Shown: positions 6,445-13,866, numbered from the stretch's first letter. The stretch: 16,220 bases of DNA from Deltaproteobacteria bacterium (GCA_019314185.1 JAFCZU010000032.1:1-16220); one strand, 5' to 3'. Translations and numbers: made by a program. The notes: a model not told the origin generated them from the letters alone.

Positions 6445-7449
6445 ATGAGTGTCAAAATAGGTATAAATGGCTTTGGAAGAATAGGACGTATGATTTTCAG
6501 AGCTGCGATTAATCACCCGGAAGTTGAGATAGTAGCTATAAATGACCTTACAGATTCAGCCACAATGGCTCATCTTCTTGCTTATGATTCAGTACATGGC
6601 AAACTGGATGCTGAAGTTACAGCTAAAGATGATTCAATTGAGGTGGCAGGCAGATCTATTGCCATAACTTCTATAAAAGATCCTTCAAAACTTAGATGGA
6701 AAGAGTTTGGGGTTGATATTGTCGCTGAATGCACGGGGCTTTTCAGAGATTCCGAAAGTGCATCCAAGCATCTCACAGCAGGAGCTCGCAAGGTTATTAT
6801 ATCAGCGCCAGCCAAAGATCCTGATATTACTATTGTTATGGGAATCAATTCAAACCAATATGATCCCAAACAACACCACATAATATCAAATGCCTCTTGT
6901 ACAACCAACTGTCTTGCCCCCGTTGCCAAGGTGCTGCTTGAAAATTTCGGCATAAAGTGCGGGCTTATGACCACTATACATTCTTATACCGGAGATCAGT
7001 GCCTCCTTGATTTCCCGCATAAGGATCTTCGCAGAGCAAGGGCGGCTGCCATGTCTATGATTCCAACAACAACAGGTGCTGCAAAGGCAGTAGCCCTGGT
7101 ACTTCCGGAACTGTCCGGCAAGTTGAATGGACTTGCAATCCGTGTTCCTACACCGAATGTATCAATTGTTGACCTTGTGGTAACTGTGGAAAAATCAGGT
7201 GTTACGGTTTCAGATGTAAATGACGCTCTTAAAAAGGCTTCAGAAGGAACGCTTTCAGGTATACTTGGTTATTGCGATCTTCCACTGGTATCTTGTGATT
7301 ATAATGGGTCGGTTCTATCTTCAATTGTTGACGCACCGACTACATATGTTGTTGACAATATGGTTAAGGTGATTTCATGGTATGATAATGAAGCAGGATA
7401 CTCAAACAGAATGGTCGATCTTGCAGCCATGATAGGCGCATTGCTATAA
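6445..7449 (+). CDS. gap: Glyceraldehyde-3-phosphate dehydrogenase, type I
   Basis: GAPDH interconverts glyceraldehyde-3-phosphate and 1,3-bisphosphoglycerate with NAD(H) in the cytoplasm, in glycolysis or gluconeogenesis. ATG 6445 has a clear AAGGGGG upstream and gives 334 residues, the family norm; the frame stays open further upstream, but those codons lie in repeat DNA. The Rossmann start is KIGINGFGRIGR (4-15), and Asp34 in AINDL favours NAD+ over NADP+. The catalytic pair is Cys152 in SNASCTTNC and His179 in TTIHSYTGDQ; RARAAAMSMIPTTTGAAKAV and SWYDNEAGYSNRM are further family signatures. tpiA follows after 101 bp, making a gap-tpiA pair. Phosphoglycerate kinase, often between them, is absent from this window. 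Confidence 0.97.
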   Translation: MSVKIGINGFGRIGRMIFRAAINHPEVEIVAINDLTDSATMAHLLAYDSVHGKLDAEVTAKDDSIEVAGRSIAITSIKDPSKLRWKEFGVDIVAECTGLFRDSESASKHLTAGARKVIISAPAKDPDITIVMGINSNQYDPKQHHIISNASCTTNCLAPVAKVLLENFGIKCGLMTTIHSYTGDQCLLDFPHKDLRRARAAAMSMIPTTTGAAKAVALVLPELSGKLNGLAIRVPTPNVSIVDLVVTVEKSGVTVSDVNDALKKASEGTLSGILGYCDLPLVSCDYNGSVLSSIVDAPTTYVVDNMVKVISWYDNEAGYSNRMVDLAAMIGALL

Positions 7450-7453
7450 ACCT

Positions 7454-7526
7454 AAATTGAGCAATTTTTTACTCGATCTGCACCGATCGCTTGCGCATAA
7501 AGGCTTCGCAAAAAATCGCTCAACTT
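7454..7526. repeat. Inverted repeat in the gap-tpiA spacer
   Basis: AAATTGAGCAATTTTTT (7454-7470) and AAAAAATCGCTCAACTT (7510-7526) are complementary at 15 of 17 positions. The spacer also holds TTGCG/CGCAA that can pair. Read on the plus strand, the T-run lies inside the loop side, so it is not a simple terminator. It may stabilise or process the gap-tpiA mRNA. Confidence 0.55.
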
Positions 7527-7550
7527 AAGTTAAACAAAGGAAATAATCCA

Positions 7551-8309
7551 ATGGAAAACCGAAAACCTCTTATTGCCGGGAACTGGAAGATGTTTAAAAC
7601 CTGTTCCGAAGCTGTTGAAACGACAAGGCAATTAACACAACTTGTAGATAAAAGCACTGTTGATGTTATGATTGCTCCTCAATTTACAGCACTTGTACCG
7701 GTATCAGATGTTATTAAGAAAAGCTGTGTTTTGCTTGGAGCACAAAATCTTTTCTATGAAAACGAAGGCGCCTACACAGGTGAAATATCACCTGCAATGC
7801 TCGTATCTGCCGGATGCAGATATGTAATTATCGGGCATTCTGAAAGACGTCAGTACTTTGGTGAAAATGATAGCGCTGTTAATAAAAAAATAAAAGCCGC
7901 CATCAAGAATAATTTAATACCGATTCTTTGCGTGGGAGAGTCTGAAAAAGAGCGGGAATCAGAAGAGACATTTAATGTGCTTGACAGACAGCTCACAATA
8001 GGATTAAAAGGGTTTTTCTCAAAGGATCTTGATACGCTGGTAATTGCATATGAACCTGTATGGGCTATTGGAACCGGCAAGACAGCTACCAAGGAGCAGG
8101 CGCAGGAAATTCACCAGTTTATACGCTCGACAATTGAAAAGATTTTTGGAAATATTCTTGCCAAGTCTATAAGAATATTATATGGAGGCAGCGTCAAACC
8201 TGATAATATAAAAGAGCTTATGGAAATGCCGGATGTTGACGGTGCTCTTGTGGGTGGCGCAAGCCTGGATGCACAAACATTCAGTAAAATAATTAATTTC
8301 CAAAGATAG
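7551..8309 (+). CDS. tpiA: Triosephosphate isomerase
   Basis: TIM interconverts dihydroxyacetone phosphate and glyceraldehyde-3-phosphate. ATG 7551, with AAAGGA about nine bases before it, gives 252 residues, the normal size. All catalytic residues are present: Lys13 in AGNWKM, His96 in IIGHSERR and Glu168 in AYEPVWAIGTGKTAT. The phosphate-binding YGGSVKPDN and the LVGGASL loop are near the C-terminus. The open frame extends upstream to 7491, but those codons fall in the inverted repeat and have no ribosome site. secG starts 12 bp after the stop, suggesting gap-tpiA-secG-tRNA-Leu is one transcript. Confidence 0.97.
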   Translation: MENRKPLIAGNWKMFKTCSEAVETTRQLTQLVDKSTVDVMIAPQFTALVPVSDVIKKSCVLLGAQNLFYENEGAYTGEISPAMLVSAGCRYVIIGHSERRQYFGENDSAVNKKIKAAIKNNLIPILCVGESEKERESEETFNVLDRQLTIGLKGFFSKDLDTLVIAYEPVWAIGTGKTATKEQAQEIHQFIRSTIEKIFGNILAKSIRILYGGSVKPDNIKELMEMPDVDGALVGGASLDAQTFSKIINFQR

Positions 8310-8321
8310 GTAAACAGCCTA

Positions 8322-8642
8322 ATGACAATATTTCTAATACTACACGTTATAGCCTGTATAACCCTTATTATGATCATTTTGTTGCAGACAGGAAAAGGGG
8401 CTGATATGGGAGCTGCTTTTGGAGGCGGGGGTAGCCAGACTCTTTTCGGTAGTTCAGGCGCATCAACTTTTTTGAGCAAAGCTACGACAATTGCGGCGGT
8501 TGTCTTCATGATAACAAGCTTAGGGCTTGCATATATGTCCAGCCACAGAATGGAAACTTCCGTTATGTCGGATATAAAGATTCCTGTAGAGCAAAAAGCT
8601 TTACCGGCTGCACCTGAAAGCCCTGTTTCCGAATCCGAGTAA
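8322..8642 (+). CDS. secG: Preprotein translocase subunit SecG
   Basis: SecG is the small accessory subunit of the SecYEG channel and aids SecA-driven protein export. The 106-residue protein shows two membrane helices (about 2-21 and 52-72). They are joined by the typical loop LLQTGKGADMGAAFGGGGSQ and LFGSSGASTFLSKAT, in which the GKGADMG and GxxxxLFG pieces are diagnostic. The C-terminal tail is short and acidic. The start ATG 8322 follows TAGG at a suitable distance. It lies between tpiA and a tRNA-Leu, matching the frequent tpiA-secG-tRNA-Leu arrangement in bacteria. Confidence 0.95.
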   Translation: MTIFLILHVIACITLIMIILLQTGKGADMGAAFGGGGSQTLFGSSGASTFLSKATTIAAVVFMITSLGLAYMSSHRMETSVMSDIKIPVEQKALPAAPESPVSESE

Positions 8643-8665
8643 TTCAAACCATGCAACCTTAATAT

Positions 8666-8750
8666 GCCGAAGTGGTGGAATTGGTAGACACGCTATCTTG
8701 AGGGGGTAGTGGCAACAGCCGTGCCGGTTCAAGTCCGGCCTTCGGCACCA
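8666..8750 (+). tRNA. tRNA-Leu (anticodon GAG)
   Basis: The acceptor stem GCCGAAG (8666-8672) pairs with CTTCGGC (8740-8746), followed by discriminator A and an encoded CCA (8748-8750). The D arm is GTGG/CAC-like with AATTGGTAGA. The anticodon stem CTATC/GGTAG encloses loop TTGAGGG with anticodon GAG at 8700-8702. A long variable arm (TGGCAACAGCCG) marks it as class II, and the T arm GCCGG-TTCAAGT-CCGGC is intact. It reads CUU/CUC. It lies 23 bp after secG, so it is probably co-transcribed. Confidence 0.97.
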
Positions 8751-8778
8751 ACGGTTGAGATTATTTTTTTCTAAATAG

Positions 8779-8816
8779 AAAAGGGTTTACAGATTGAAAA
8801 TACTGTAAACCCTTTT
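8779..8816. terminator. Bidirectional rho-independent terminator
   Basis: AAAAGGGTTTACAG (8779-8792) and CTGTAAACCCTTTT (8803-8816) form a perfect 14-bp stem with a 10-base loop. It is followed by TTATTA on the plus strand and by CTATTT on the minus strand, so T-rich tails exist both ways. It lies between the convergent tRNA-Leu and tRNA-Gln genes and can end both transcripts. Confidence 0.88.
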
Positions 8817-8823
8817 TTATTAG

Positions 8824-8897
8824 TGGCTGGGAGACCAGGGTTCGAACCTGGGTTGACGGAGTCAGAGTCCGTAGTCCTGCCGCTGGACGATCTCCCA
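8824..8897 (-). tRNA. tRNA-Gln (anticodon CUG)
   Basis: On the minus strand the gene starts TGGGAGA and ends TCTCCCA-G-CCA, with an encoded CCA and the weak U1-A72 pair typical of tRNA-Gln. The anticodon stem ACGGA/TCCGT encloses loop CTCTGAC with anticodon CTG (complement of 8863-8865). The T arm CCAGG-TTCGAAC-CTGG is intact. It lies 68 bp after gltX on the same strand with no terminator between them, so co-transcription is likely. Confidence 0.96.
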
Positions 8898-8965
8898 TTG
8901 CTTTAAATAGTTTTATTGCTTTTTCGATACACAAAAGCAATAAATGAGTCAAGACAAATTTTGTA

Positions 8966-10372
8966 TCAATCCTTTCTGTTCTTAATAAATCGCCCTGCAT
9001 TTTGCAACCGTGATATAACCTGTTTTTTCCCAAGCGCTTCAATAAGTTCAAAGATGCCTGGGCTTACAGTTTTTCCTGTAAGCGCAACCCTTAACGGCTG
9101 AGCAATTTTGCCAAATTTAAGCCCAGTAGTTTCCATAACTTTTTTAAAAGCATTCTCAAGATTATTTTTATTAAATGGTTCGAGCTGTTCAAACAGATCA
9201 ATTAACTGCTTGAAAGTCTCAAGCAAGGCCGGTTTGAGAAACTTTTTTGCCGCCTTTTCTTCATACAAAATATTTTCCTGGAAATAAAAAAGGGCTCCAT
9301 CCGCCATATCAATCAGAGTTTTGCTTCTGGTATTTAATGTTTTAATAACAGAGTCAAGGAAATCCCCCTTCTCGGCCATGCATCCTCTTTCTTTAAGAAA
9401 CGGCAAAAGGTGATTGGAGAGATTTTCTGGAGATGCGGCCTTTATGTGATCTGCATTAAGAGCTAACAATTTTTCCTGATCAAAGATACCCGCTGATTTG
9501 CCGATGTTTTCCAGTGTGAACTTTTCAATAAGCTCTTCTCGTGGAAAAAACTCCTGGTCGCCATGCGACCACCCCAACCGCACAAGATAATTAATCAACG
9601 CGTCAGGCAGATAGCCCATGTCTCTGTAAACGGTAACTGAAGTTGCGCCGTGCCTCTTGCTTAATCTGGTACGGTCTTTGCCAAGTACCATCGGTACATG
9701 ACCGAAAGCCGGCAAAGGGCTTTCAAGCGCATTATAAAGCATTATCTGCCTTGGGGTGTTATTAAGATGATCATCACCTCTGATTACAGTGTTTATGCCC
9801 ATTGTAATATCATCAACAACTACGACGAAATTGTATGTAGGGGTTCCGTCACTTCGGCAGATAATAAAATCGTCCTGTTCAGAATTCTGGAAAACAACAT
9901 TACCTTTTATAATATCTTTAACAATAGTAGCGCCTGTGATGGGCGCTCTGAAACGGATAACAGCATTGTCAGTTTTTGCAAGGTCTTTGTCACGGCATGT
10001 CCCATCATATTTTGGCTTTCCACCAGATGCCAAGGCTTTTTTTCTCATGGCATCAATTTTTTCTTGAGAACAAGTGCAATAATAAGCATGGCCTGAATCA
10101 AGAAGTTTCTGAATATATGTTTGATAAATATCAAAACGTCTGGACTGAAAGTAAGGACCATCATCCCAGTCTATACCAAGCCACTCAAGAGCTTCAAATA
10201 TTGCATCAACAGAAGCCTGTGTTGAGCGTTTTGTGTCCGTGTCTTCAATTCTAAGAACAAAACGGCCTTTTGTATGCCGGGCATAAAGCCAGTTAAAAAG
10301 AGCGGTTCGTGCGCCTCCAACATGGAGATAGCCTGTTGGACTGGGAGGAAAGCGGGTTACGATATTTGACAT
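8966..10372 (-). CDS. gltX: Glutamate--tRNA ligase (GluRS)
   Basis: GluRS charges tRNA-Glu with glutamate, and non-discriminating forms also misacylate tRNA-Gln for GatCAB. The 468-residue class I synthetase has the HIGH-like motif PPSPTGYLHVGGARTALFN (9-27), the RIEDTD segment (41-46), and the KMSKS-like motif LSKRH (237-241). Cys99, Cys101 and Cys126 (YYCTC...GTC) resemble the zinc-binding site of E. coli GluRS. The C-terminal half is the helical anticodon-binding domain, ending in PLRVALTGKTVSPGIFELIEALGKK. The minus-strand start is preceded by CAGGGGA (about 10381-10387). tRNA-Gln follows downstream. Whether the enzyme discriminates against tRNA-Gln cannot be told from the motifs seen. 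Confidence 0.95.
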   Translation of the reverse strand: MSNIVTRFPPSPTGYLHVGGARTALFNWLYARHTKGRFVLRIEDTDTKRSTQASVDAIFEALEWLGIDWDDGPYFQSRRFDIYQTYIQKLLDSGHAYYCTCSQEKIDAMRKKALASGGKPKYDGTCRDKDLAKTDNAVIRFRAPITGATIVKDIIKGNVVFQNSEQDDFIICRSDGTPTYNFVVVVDDITMGINTVIRGDDHLNNTPRQIMLYNALESPLPAFGHVPMVLGKDRTRLSKRHGATSVTVYRDMGYLPDALINYLVRLGWSHGDQEFFPREELIEKFTLENIGKSAGIFDQEKLLALNADHIKAASPENLSNHLLPFLKERGCMAEKGDFLDSVIKTLNTRSKTLIDMADGALFYFQENILYEEKAAKKFLKPALLETFKQLIDLFEQLEPFNKNNLENAFKKVMETTGLKFGKIAQPLRVALTGKTVSPGIFELIEALGKKQVISRLQNAGRFIKNRKD

Positions 10373-10419
10373 ATTATTTCCCCTGAATATTTTTAAGTGT
10401 TAAGATAAAACATTTAATT

Positions 10420-10448
10420 ATTATATCATAATTGATGAACTCGTAAAA
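10420..10448 (-). promoter_or_regulatory. Candidate sigma-70 promoter for gltX
   Basis: On the minus strand TATAAT (complement of 10420-10425) is preceded, after 17 bases, by the weak -35 TTTTAC (10443-10448). It lies about 50 bases upstream of the gltX start in the divergent region. The -10 is perfect but the -35 is poor, so the call is tentative. Confidence 0.45.
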
Positions 10449-10537
10449 AGTCGAATCTCTACCATTTTGTGATTATAAAAAAATCTTGTTTAACACATAA
10501 ACGTCAGGATAACAAAATAAAATATGCATAAAAAATC

Positions 10538-10566
10538 TTGACAATTATTTGCATTTCAATTACTAA
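10538..10566 (+). promoter_or_regulatory. Sigma-70 promoter for rpmF and the lipid operon
   Basis: A perfect -35 TTGACA (10538-10543) is followed after 17 bases by TACTAA (10561-10566), a 4-of-6 match to TATAAT. Transcription would start near 10573, leaving a leader of about 65 bases before rpmF. The region 10373-10638 is otherwise AT-rich, with no gene visible. Confidence 0.65.
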
Positions 10567-10638
10567 AAACACTCTAATGTCAATGTAGTAATTTATAATG
10601 TATATATTCTATTAATTTAATTAGTTAGGAGATTACTT

Positions 10639-10818
10639 ATGCCTGTACCAAAGCGTAAAACATCTAAGTCAAAACGTGATTCACGACGCTCACACACGAA
10701 AATTAAAGCTTCCAGTCCAACTGCCTGTTCTCGGTGCGGAGAGGCCAAGCTTCCACATCACGTCTGCCATAGTTGCGGCTTTTATAACGGACGCAACGTA
10801 CTTGAAACCAAAGAATAA
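10639..10818 (+). CDS. rpmF: 50S ribosomal protein L32 (zinc-ribbon form)
   Basis: This 59-residue protein of the large ribosomal subunit begins MPVPKRKTSKSKRDSRRSH, the classic L32 start. Cys30, Cys33, Cys43 and Cys46 (ACSRCGE and HVCHSCGFYNGR) form a complete CxxC...CxxC zinc ribbon, so this is the zinc-dependent (C+) version rather than a zinc-free paralogue. AGGAG (10627-10631) sits seven bases before ATG 10639. In many bacteria rpmF heads a fatty-acid/phospholipid operon (plsX, fabH, fabD, fabG, acpP); here it heads a lipid operon lacking plsX, fabH and fabD. Confidence 0.97.
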   Translation: MPVPKRKTSKSKRDSRRSHTKIKASSPTACSRCGEAKLPHHVCHSCGFYNGRNVLETKE

Positions 10819-10834
10819 CAGGGGTTAAATAAAT

Positions 10835-12505
10835 ATGGCGACATCCGATCCTGAAGCGGAAAAAGTTCTTAATGGCCTGGATTTAGAATCAAGACAGATG
10901 ATCATTGATACTGTCAAGCAGCTTAGAAAACGGCTTCTTACTAAAGAAAAAATTCTCGAGTTTGATAAAAAGGAATATTTTCCTGAAGAGGTTGTTCGCG
11001 AAATGCTTGGCCCGGATATCGGCCTGCAGCTTATTTTTGTTCCGGAAGCTTATGGCGGAATAGGTGGCGGCGCCCGTGACTGCTTCGAAGTTATACGCGA
11101 GATTTCCAAGATATGCCTCGGTATTGCCACAGGTTTTTTCGCTGTTCAGCTTGGCGCAGATCCGTTGCTTGTCGGCGCAACAGAAGAGCAGAAGCAAAAA
11201 TGGCTTGGCGCTATTACTCGTGGGGACACCCTTGTTGCCTATGCTGTAACAGAAGCCGGCGCAGGAAGCAATCTCGCGGCGCTCAAGACAAAGGCTGAGC
11301 CTGTATTAAATAATTCAGGTGAAATTACAGGGTATAAAATTAACGGAACCAAACAGTTTATATCAACCGGTGGATATGCTGACTTCATAACCCTTCTCGC
11401 AAATACGCCGGAAGGACCGTCTTTTTTCGTTGTTGAAAAGGGAACAAAAGGTTTTGTTCAGGGAAAGGGCGAAGAGAAACACGGAATACGCGCTTCAAAC
11501 ACATCGCCGCTTTCATTTACAGATGTAGTTGTTCCTGTCGAAAATCTCATTGGCGGAGAGCCTGGGAAGGGAATGAAGCAGGCTAACATGGTTTTTGGAT
11601 ATACAAGGCTGATGGTTGCCGCCATGGGTCTTGGCGCCGGCCAGGCTGCGCTGGATATTGTTATTCCGTATGCAAAGGAAAGAATACAGTTTGGTTCTTC
11701 TCTGTCGGAAAAACAGGGATATACTCACAAGTTAATTGTTCCTAATGCTGTAAGGCTTGAAGCGGCAACAGCCTATGCCGAGGAAATAGCTTTAAGACTG
11801 GACTCCGGAGAAGAGGACTTGCAGGTAGAAGGATCTATTGCCAAACTGTTTGCCACAGAAACAGCCAACAAAACTGCTGATGATGCCATACAGGCTCTTG
11901 GAGGCTATGGATATATTGCCGAGTTCGAGGTGGAAAAGATAAAAAGGGATGTAAAGATAACATGTATTTATGAAGGAACAAGCGAAATACAGCAAAGTAT
12001 TATCAGCACATTCCGCTGGAAAAAAACTCGTAAATCAAAGGGCGGGTATTACACGTCTATCAGCTCTGAAATGGAAAAGCTGACTAAGGCTATGGATGAT
12101 GCAGGCTGTCGTTTTTACGGACTTGCCGCAAAGGCTCTTAACAGCGCTATTATGCTGGTAAATAACAACAAGCTTACCAAGCAGCAACATATCATGTTTG
12201 CCCTTGCTGATATGATGACTTATGTTGAGGTTGGCGTGAGCATGGCTCGTAAAGCAATGAAGCTTGTTGAAGCCGGCGATCCTGGAGCTGAAAAGATCAA
12301 GGCTATGTCAAGACTTTTTGCCTGCGATACAGCCCAGTTGGTGGTTCAGAATATACTTAAAATCCTGAAGGGTTCAGGTGTGTTTGATCAGCAAACAGTT
12401 TCCGAATTTATGGAAGAAGTTTCATTTAATGAATTAATGTGCAGCTATGAAAATATCATAAAAGATATGGATATGGTTGCAGACATGTTGTTCGAGAGGT
12501 CATGA
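10835..12505 (+). CDS. Acyl-CoA dehydrogenase family flavoprotein with C-terminal extension
   Basis: The family oxidises acyl thioesters to trans-2-enoyl thioesters using FAD, usually passing electrons to ETF. The protein has 556 residues: an N-terminal helical domain (1 to about 130), the beta domain with AVTEAGAGSN (137-146) and KINGTKQFISTGG (168-180), and the C-terminal helical domain with ERIQFGSSL (282-290) and ALGGYGYI (354-361). The catalytic base Glu380 in IYEGTSEIQQ is present. About 150 extra helical residues follow (400-556), as in long-chain (VLCAD-like) members. CAGGGGTT precedes ATG 10835, 16 bp after rpmF, and the stop overlaps the fabG start in ATGA. The gene is therefore embedded in a biosynthetic operon with no ETF genes visible. 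Its substrate (CoA or ACP thioester) is unknown; a role in fatty-acid synthesis or desaturation is speculation. Confidence 0.9.
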   Translation: MATSDPEAEKVLNGLDLESRQMIIDTVKQLRKRLLTKEKILEFDKKEYFPEEVVREMLGPDIGLQLIFVPEAYGGIGGGARDCFEVIREISKICLGIATGFFAVQLGADPLLVGATEEQKQKWLGAITRGDTLVAYAVTEAGAGSNLAALKTKAEPVLNNSGEITGYKINGTKQFISTGGYADFITLLANTPEGPSFFVVEKGTKGFVQGKGEEKHGIRASNTSPLSFTDVVVPVENLIGGEPGKGMKQANMVFGYTRLMVAAMGLGAGQAALDIVIPYAKERIQFGSSLSEKQGYTHKLIVPNAVRLEAATAYAEEIALRLDSGEEDLQVEGSIAKLFATETANKTADDAIQALGGYGYIAEFEVEKIKRDVKITCIYEGTSEIQQSIISTFRWKKTRKSKGGYYTSISSEMEKLTKAMDDAGCRFYGLAAKALNSAIMLVNNNKLTKQQHIMFALADMMTYVEVGVSMARKAMKLVEAGDPGAEKIKAMSRLFACDTAQLVVQNILKILKGSGVFDQQTVSEFMEEVSFNELMCSYENIIKDMDMVADMLFERS

Positions 12506-13272
12506 TGTCGGATCAGAACAAACGTATAGTGGTTGTAACAGGTGGTTCAAGGGGTATTGGACGGGCAATTTGTCTTGCCTTTGCGGAGCCGGATACCCAT
12601 ATTTATTTTAACTATTTTGCTCCTGGTGACTTTGCGGCTGCTGAAATTGCGGCTGCTGCGGAAACGGAAAAACTTGTTGCCGGTTCAGGAGGTTTGGCAA
12701 CAGGTCTTAGTGTAAATGTTGCGTCGGAAAAAGATGTAACAGGTTTTTTCGAAACAATACTCGGCGAAACCAAACGTATTGATGTTCTTGTAAACAATGC
12801 AGGTATAACCAGAGACGGACTTCTTGTCCGCATGAAGGAAAAGGACTGGGATGCTGTATTGGATATTAATTTAAAGGGCGCTTTTAACTGCATGAAGGTT
12901 GCAGCTAAAACCATGATGAAGCAACGTTCCGGATGTATTGTTAATATAGCATCGGTTGTTGGAGCAGCCGGCAACCCGGGGCAGGCAAATTATGTAGCGT
13001 CAAAAGCAGGTATAATCGGACTTACAAAAGCAGTGGCACAGGAGCTTGCATCGCGAGGCATTACTGTCAATGCGGTTGCTCCCGGTTTTATAGAAACAGA
13101 TATGACAGCAGCTCTTTCAGACAAGGCAAAAAATGCAATGACAAGCCAGATACCACTTGGACGTGCTGGAAAACCTGAAGATGTAGCGGATGTTGTTGCT
13201 TTTCTGGCTTCTGAAAAAGCGAGATATATTACCGGTCAGACAATTCATGTTAATGGCGGCATGTATATGTAA
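12502..13272 (+). CDS. fabG: 3-oxoacyl-ACP reductase FabG
   Basis: FabG reduces 3-oxoacyl-ACP to 3-hydroxyacyl-ACP with NADPH in type II fatty-acid synthesis. The 256-residue SDR protein has the cofactor motif TGGSRGIGR (13-21), NNAG (98-101), and the catalytic tetrad Asn123, Ser151, Tyr164 and Lys168 (IASVVG and YVASKAG). The ITVNAVAPGFIETDMT and ITGQTIHVNGGMYM ends are typical FabG. The start is ATG 12502, overlapping the previous stop as ATGA; the adjacent ATG 12505 has better spacing from GAGAGG (12494-12499) and may be the true start. An Ala-rich insert-like stretch (FAAAEIAAAAETEK, about residues 44-57) is slightly unusual. With acpP and fabF nearby the assignment is firm, though other SDR reductases share these motifs. 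Confidence 0.92.
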   Translation: MMSDQNKRIVVVTGGSRGIGRAICLAFAEPDTHIYFNYFAPGDFAAAEIAAAAETEKLVAGSGGLATGLSVNVASEKDVTGFFETILGETKRIDVLVNNAGITRDGLLVRMKEKDWDAVLDINLKGAFNCMKVAAKTMMKQRSGCIVNIASVVGAAGNPGQANYVASKAGIIGLTKAVAQELASRGITVNAVAPGFIETDMTAALSDKAKNAMTSQIPLGRAGKPEDVADVVAFLASEKARYITGQTIHVNGGMYM

Positions 13273-13366
13273 AACTTTTACAAGATGCCCATTTTCGGAG
13301 TTAGCTTCAGATTTTTAATCCTCAAAACATTCAATGTTTATGTTAATAGTGCATGTATATGTAAAA
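13259..13366 (+). repeat. 16-bp direct repeat spanning the fabG stop and the acpP leader
   Basis: GCATGTATATGTAAAA occurs at 13259-13274 (the last codons and stop of fabG) and again, perfectly, at 13351-13366 just before the acpP Shine-Dalgarno AAGGAG (13366-13371). The 76 bp between the copies look like an insertion or tandem duplication product; removing one repeat and the intervening DNA would leave fabG and acpP separated by about 16 bp. Confidence 0.7.
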
Positions 13367-13380
13367 AGGAGAAAGTTTAA

Positions 13381-13608
13381 ATGTCAGTTGAAGATAAAGT
13401 AAAAAAGATAATAGCGGAAAAACTCAGTGTTGACCTGAACGAGGTTGTGCCGGAAGCATCGTTTGTTGATGATCTTGGCGCGGATTCTCTTGATCTTGTT
13501 GAATTAATAATGTCAATGGAAGAAGAATTCGATATTGAGATTGATGACGATGATGCCGAGAAGATGCTCAGCGTTAAGGATGCGATAAATTATATAAACA
13601 AACAGTAA
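13381..13608 (+). CDS. acpP: Acyl carrier protein
   Basis: ACP carries growing acyl chains on a 4'-phosphopantetheine arm. The 75-residue, strongly acidic protein contains the attachment motif [12 protein letters not shown], with Ser36 as the modified residue. The preceding [10 protein letters not shown] and following [16 protein letters not shown] helices are canonical. The length is typical. AAGGAG lies nine bases before ATG 13381. It follows fabG by 108 bp, which includes a direct-repeat insertion. A 549-bp repeat-filled gap separates it from fabF, with which it is normally tightly linked. Confidence 0.97.
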   Translation: MSVEDKVKKIIAEKLSVDLNEVVPEASFVDDLGADSLDLVELIMSMEEEFDIEIDDDDAEKMLSVKDAINYINKQ

Positions 13609-13614
13609 AAGAAA

Positions 13615-13651
13615 CCGTTCACGGCTTGAAATTTGAAATTAGAAATTTGGA
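13615..13651 (+). repeat. Dispersed repeat A, copy 2
   Basis: It begins CCGTTCACGGCTTGAAATTT and continues GAAATTAGAAATTTGG, nearly identical to 6325-6368. With 14087-14121 it forms inverted ends of the acpP-fabF gap. Confidence 0.7.
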
Positions 13652-13866
13652 AGAGATGAAACGAGTTTACCAGATAGATGTTTACAAATCGGCATAAGCG
13701 TTATTTTAAGTCAACAAGATAGAATAAAAAGCAATAGTTGAAAAACTCGGCCAAAAATGGGGTGTGTTCATCTTGTATATGAACCCTGGTCGCCTACGTC
13801 GCCGCCAAAGGCGGGTAAACCTTTTTATCCATCTATCTATAGTTAAATTAGCGCCCTTCGGGCGGG

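Noticed and set aside
9698..10254. Plus-strand open frames inside gltX
   Set aside because: They are shadows of a clearly identified synthetase gene on the opposite strand and show no domain-like pattern.
10373..10638. Riboswitch or small RNA in the gltX-rpmF divergent region
   Set aside because: The region is AT-rich with promoter elements but no conserved fold or GC-rich stems that I can recognise.
13853..13863. Terminator after acpP (GCCC-TTC-GGGC)
   Set aside because: The stem is only 4 bp and no T-run follows on the plus strand.
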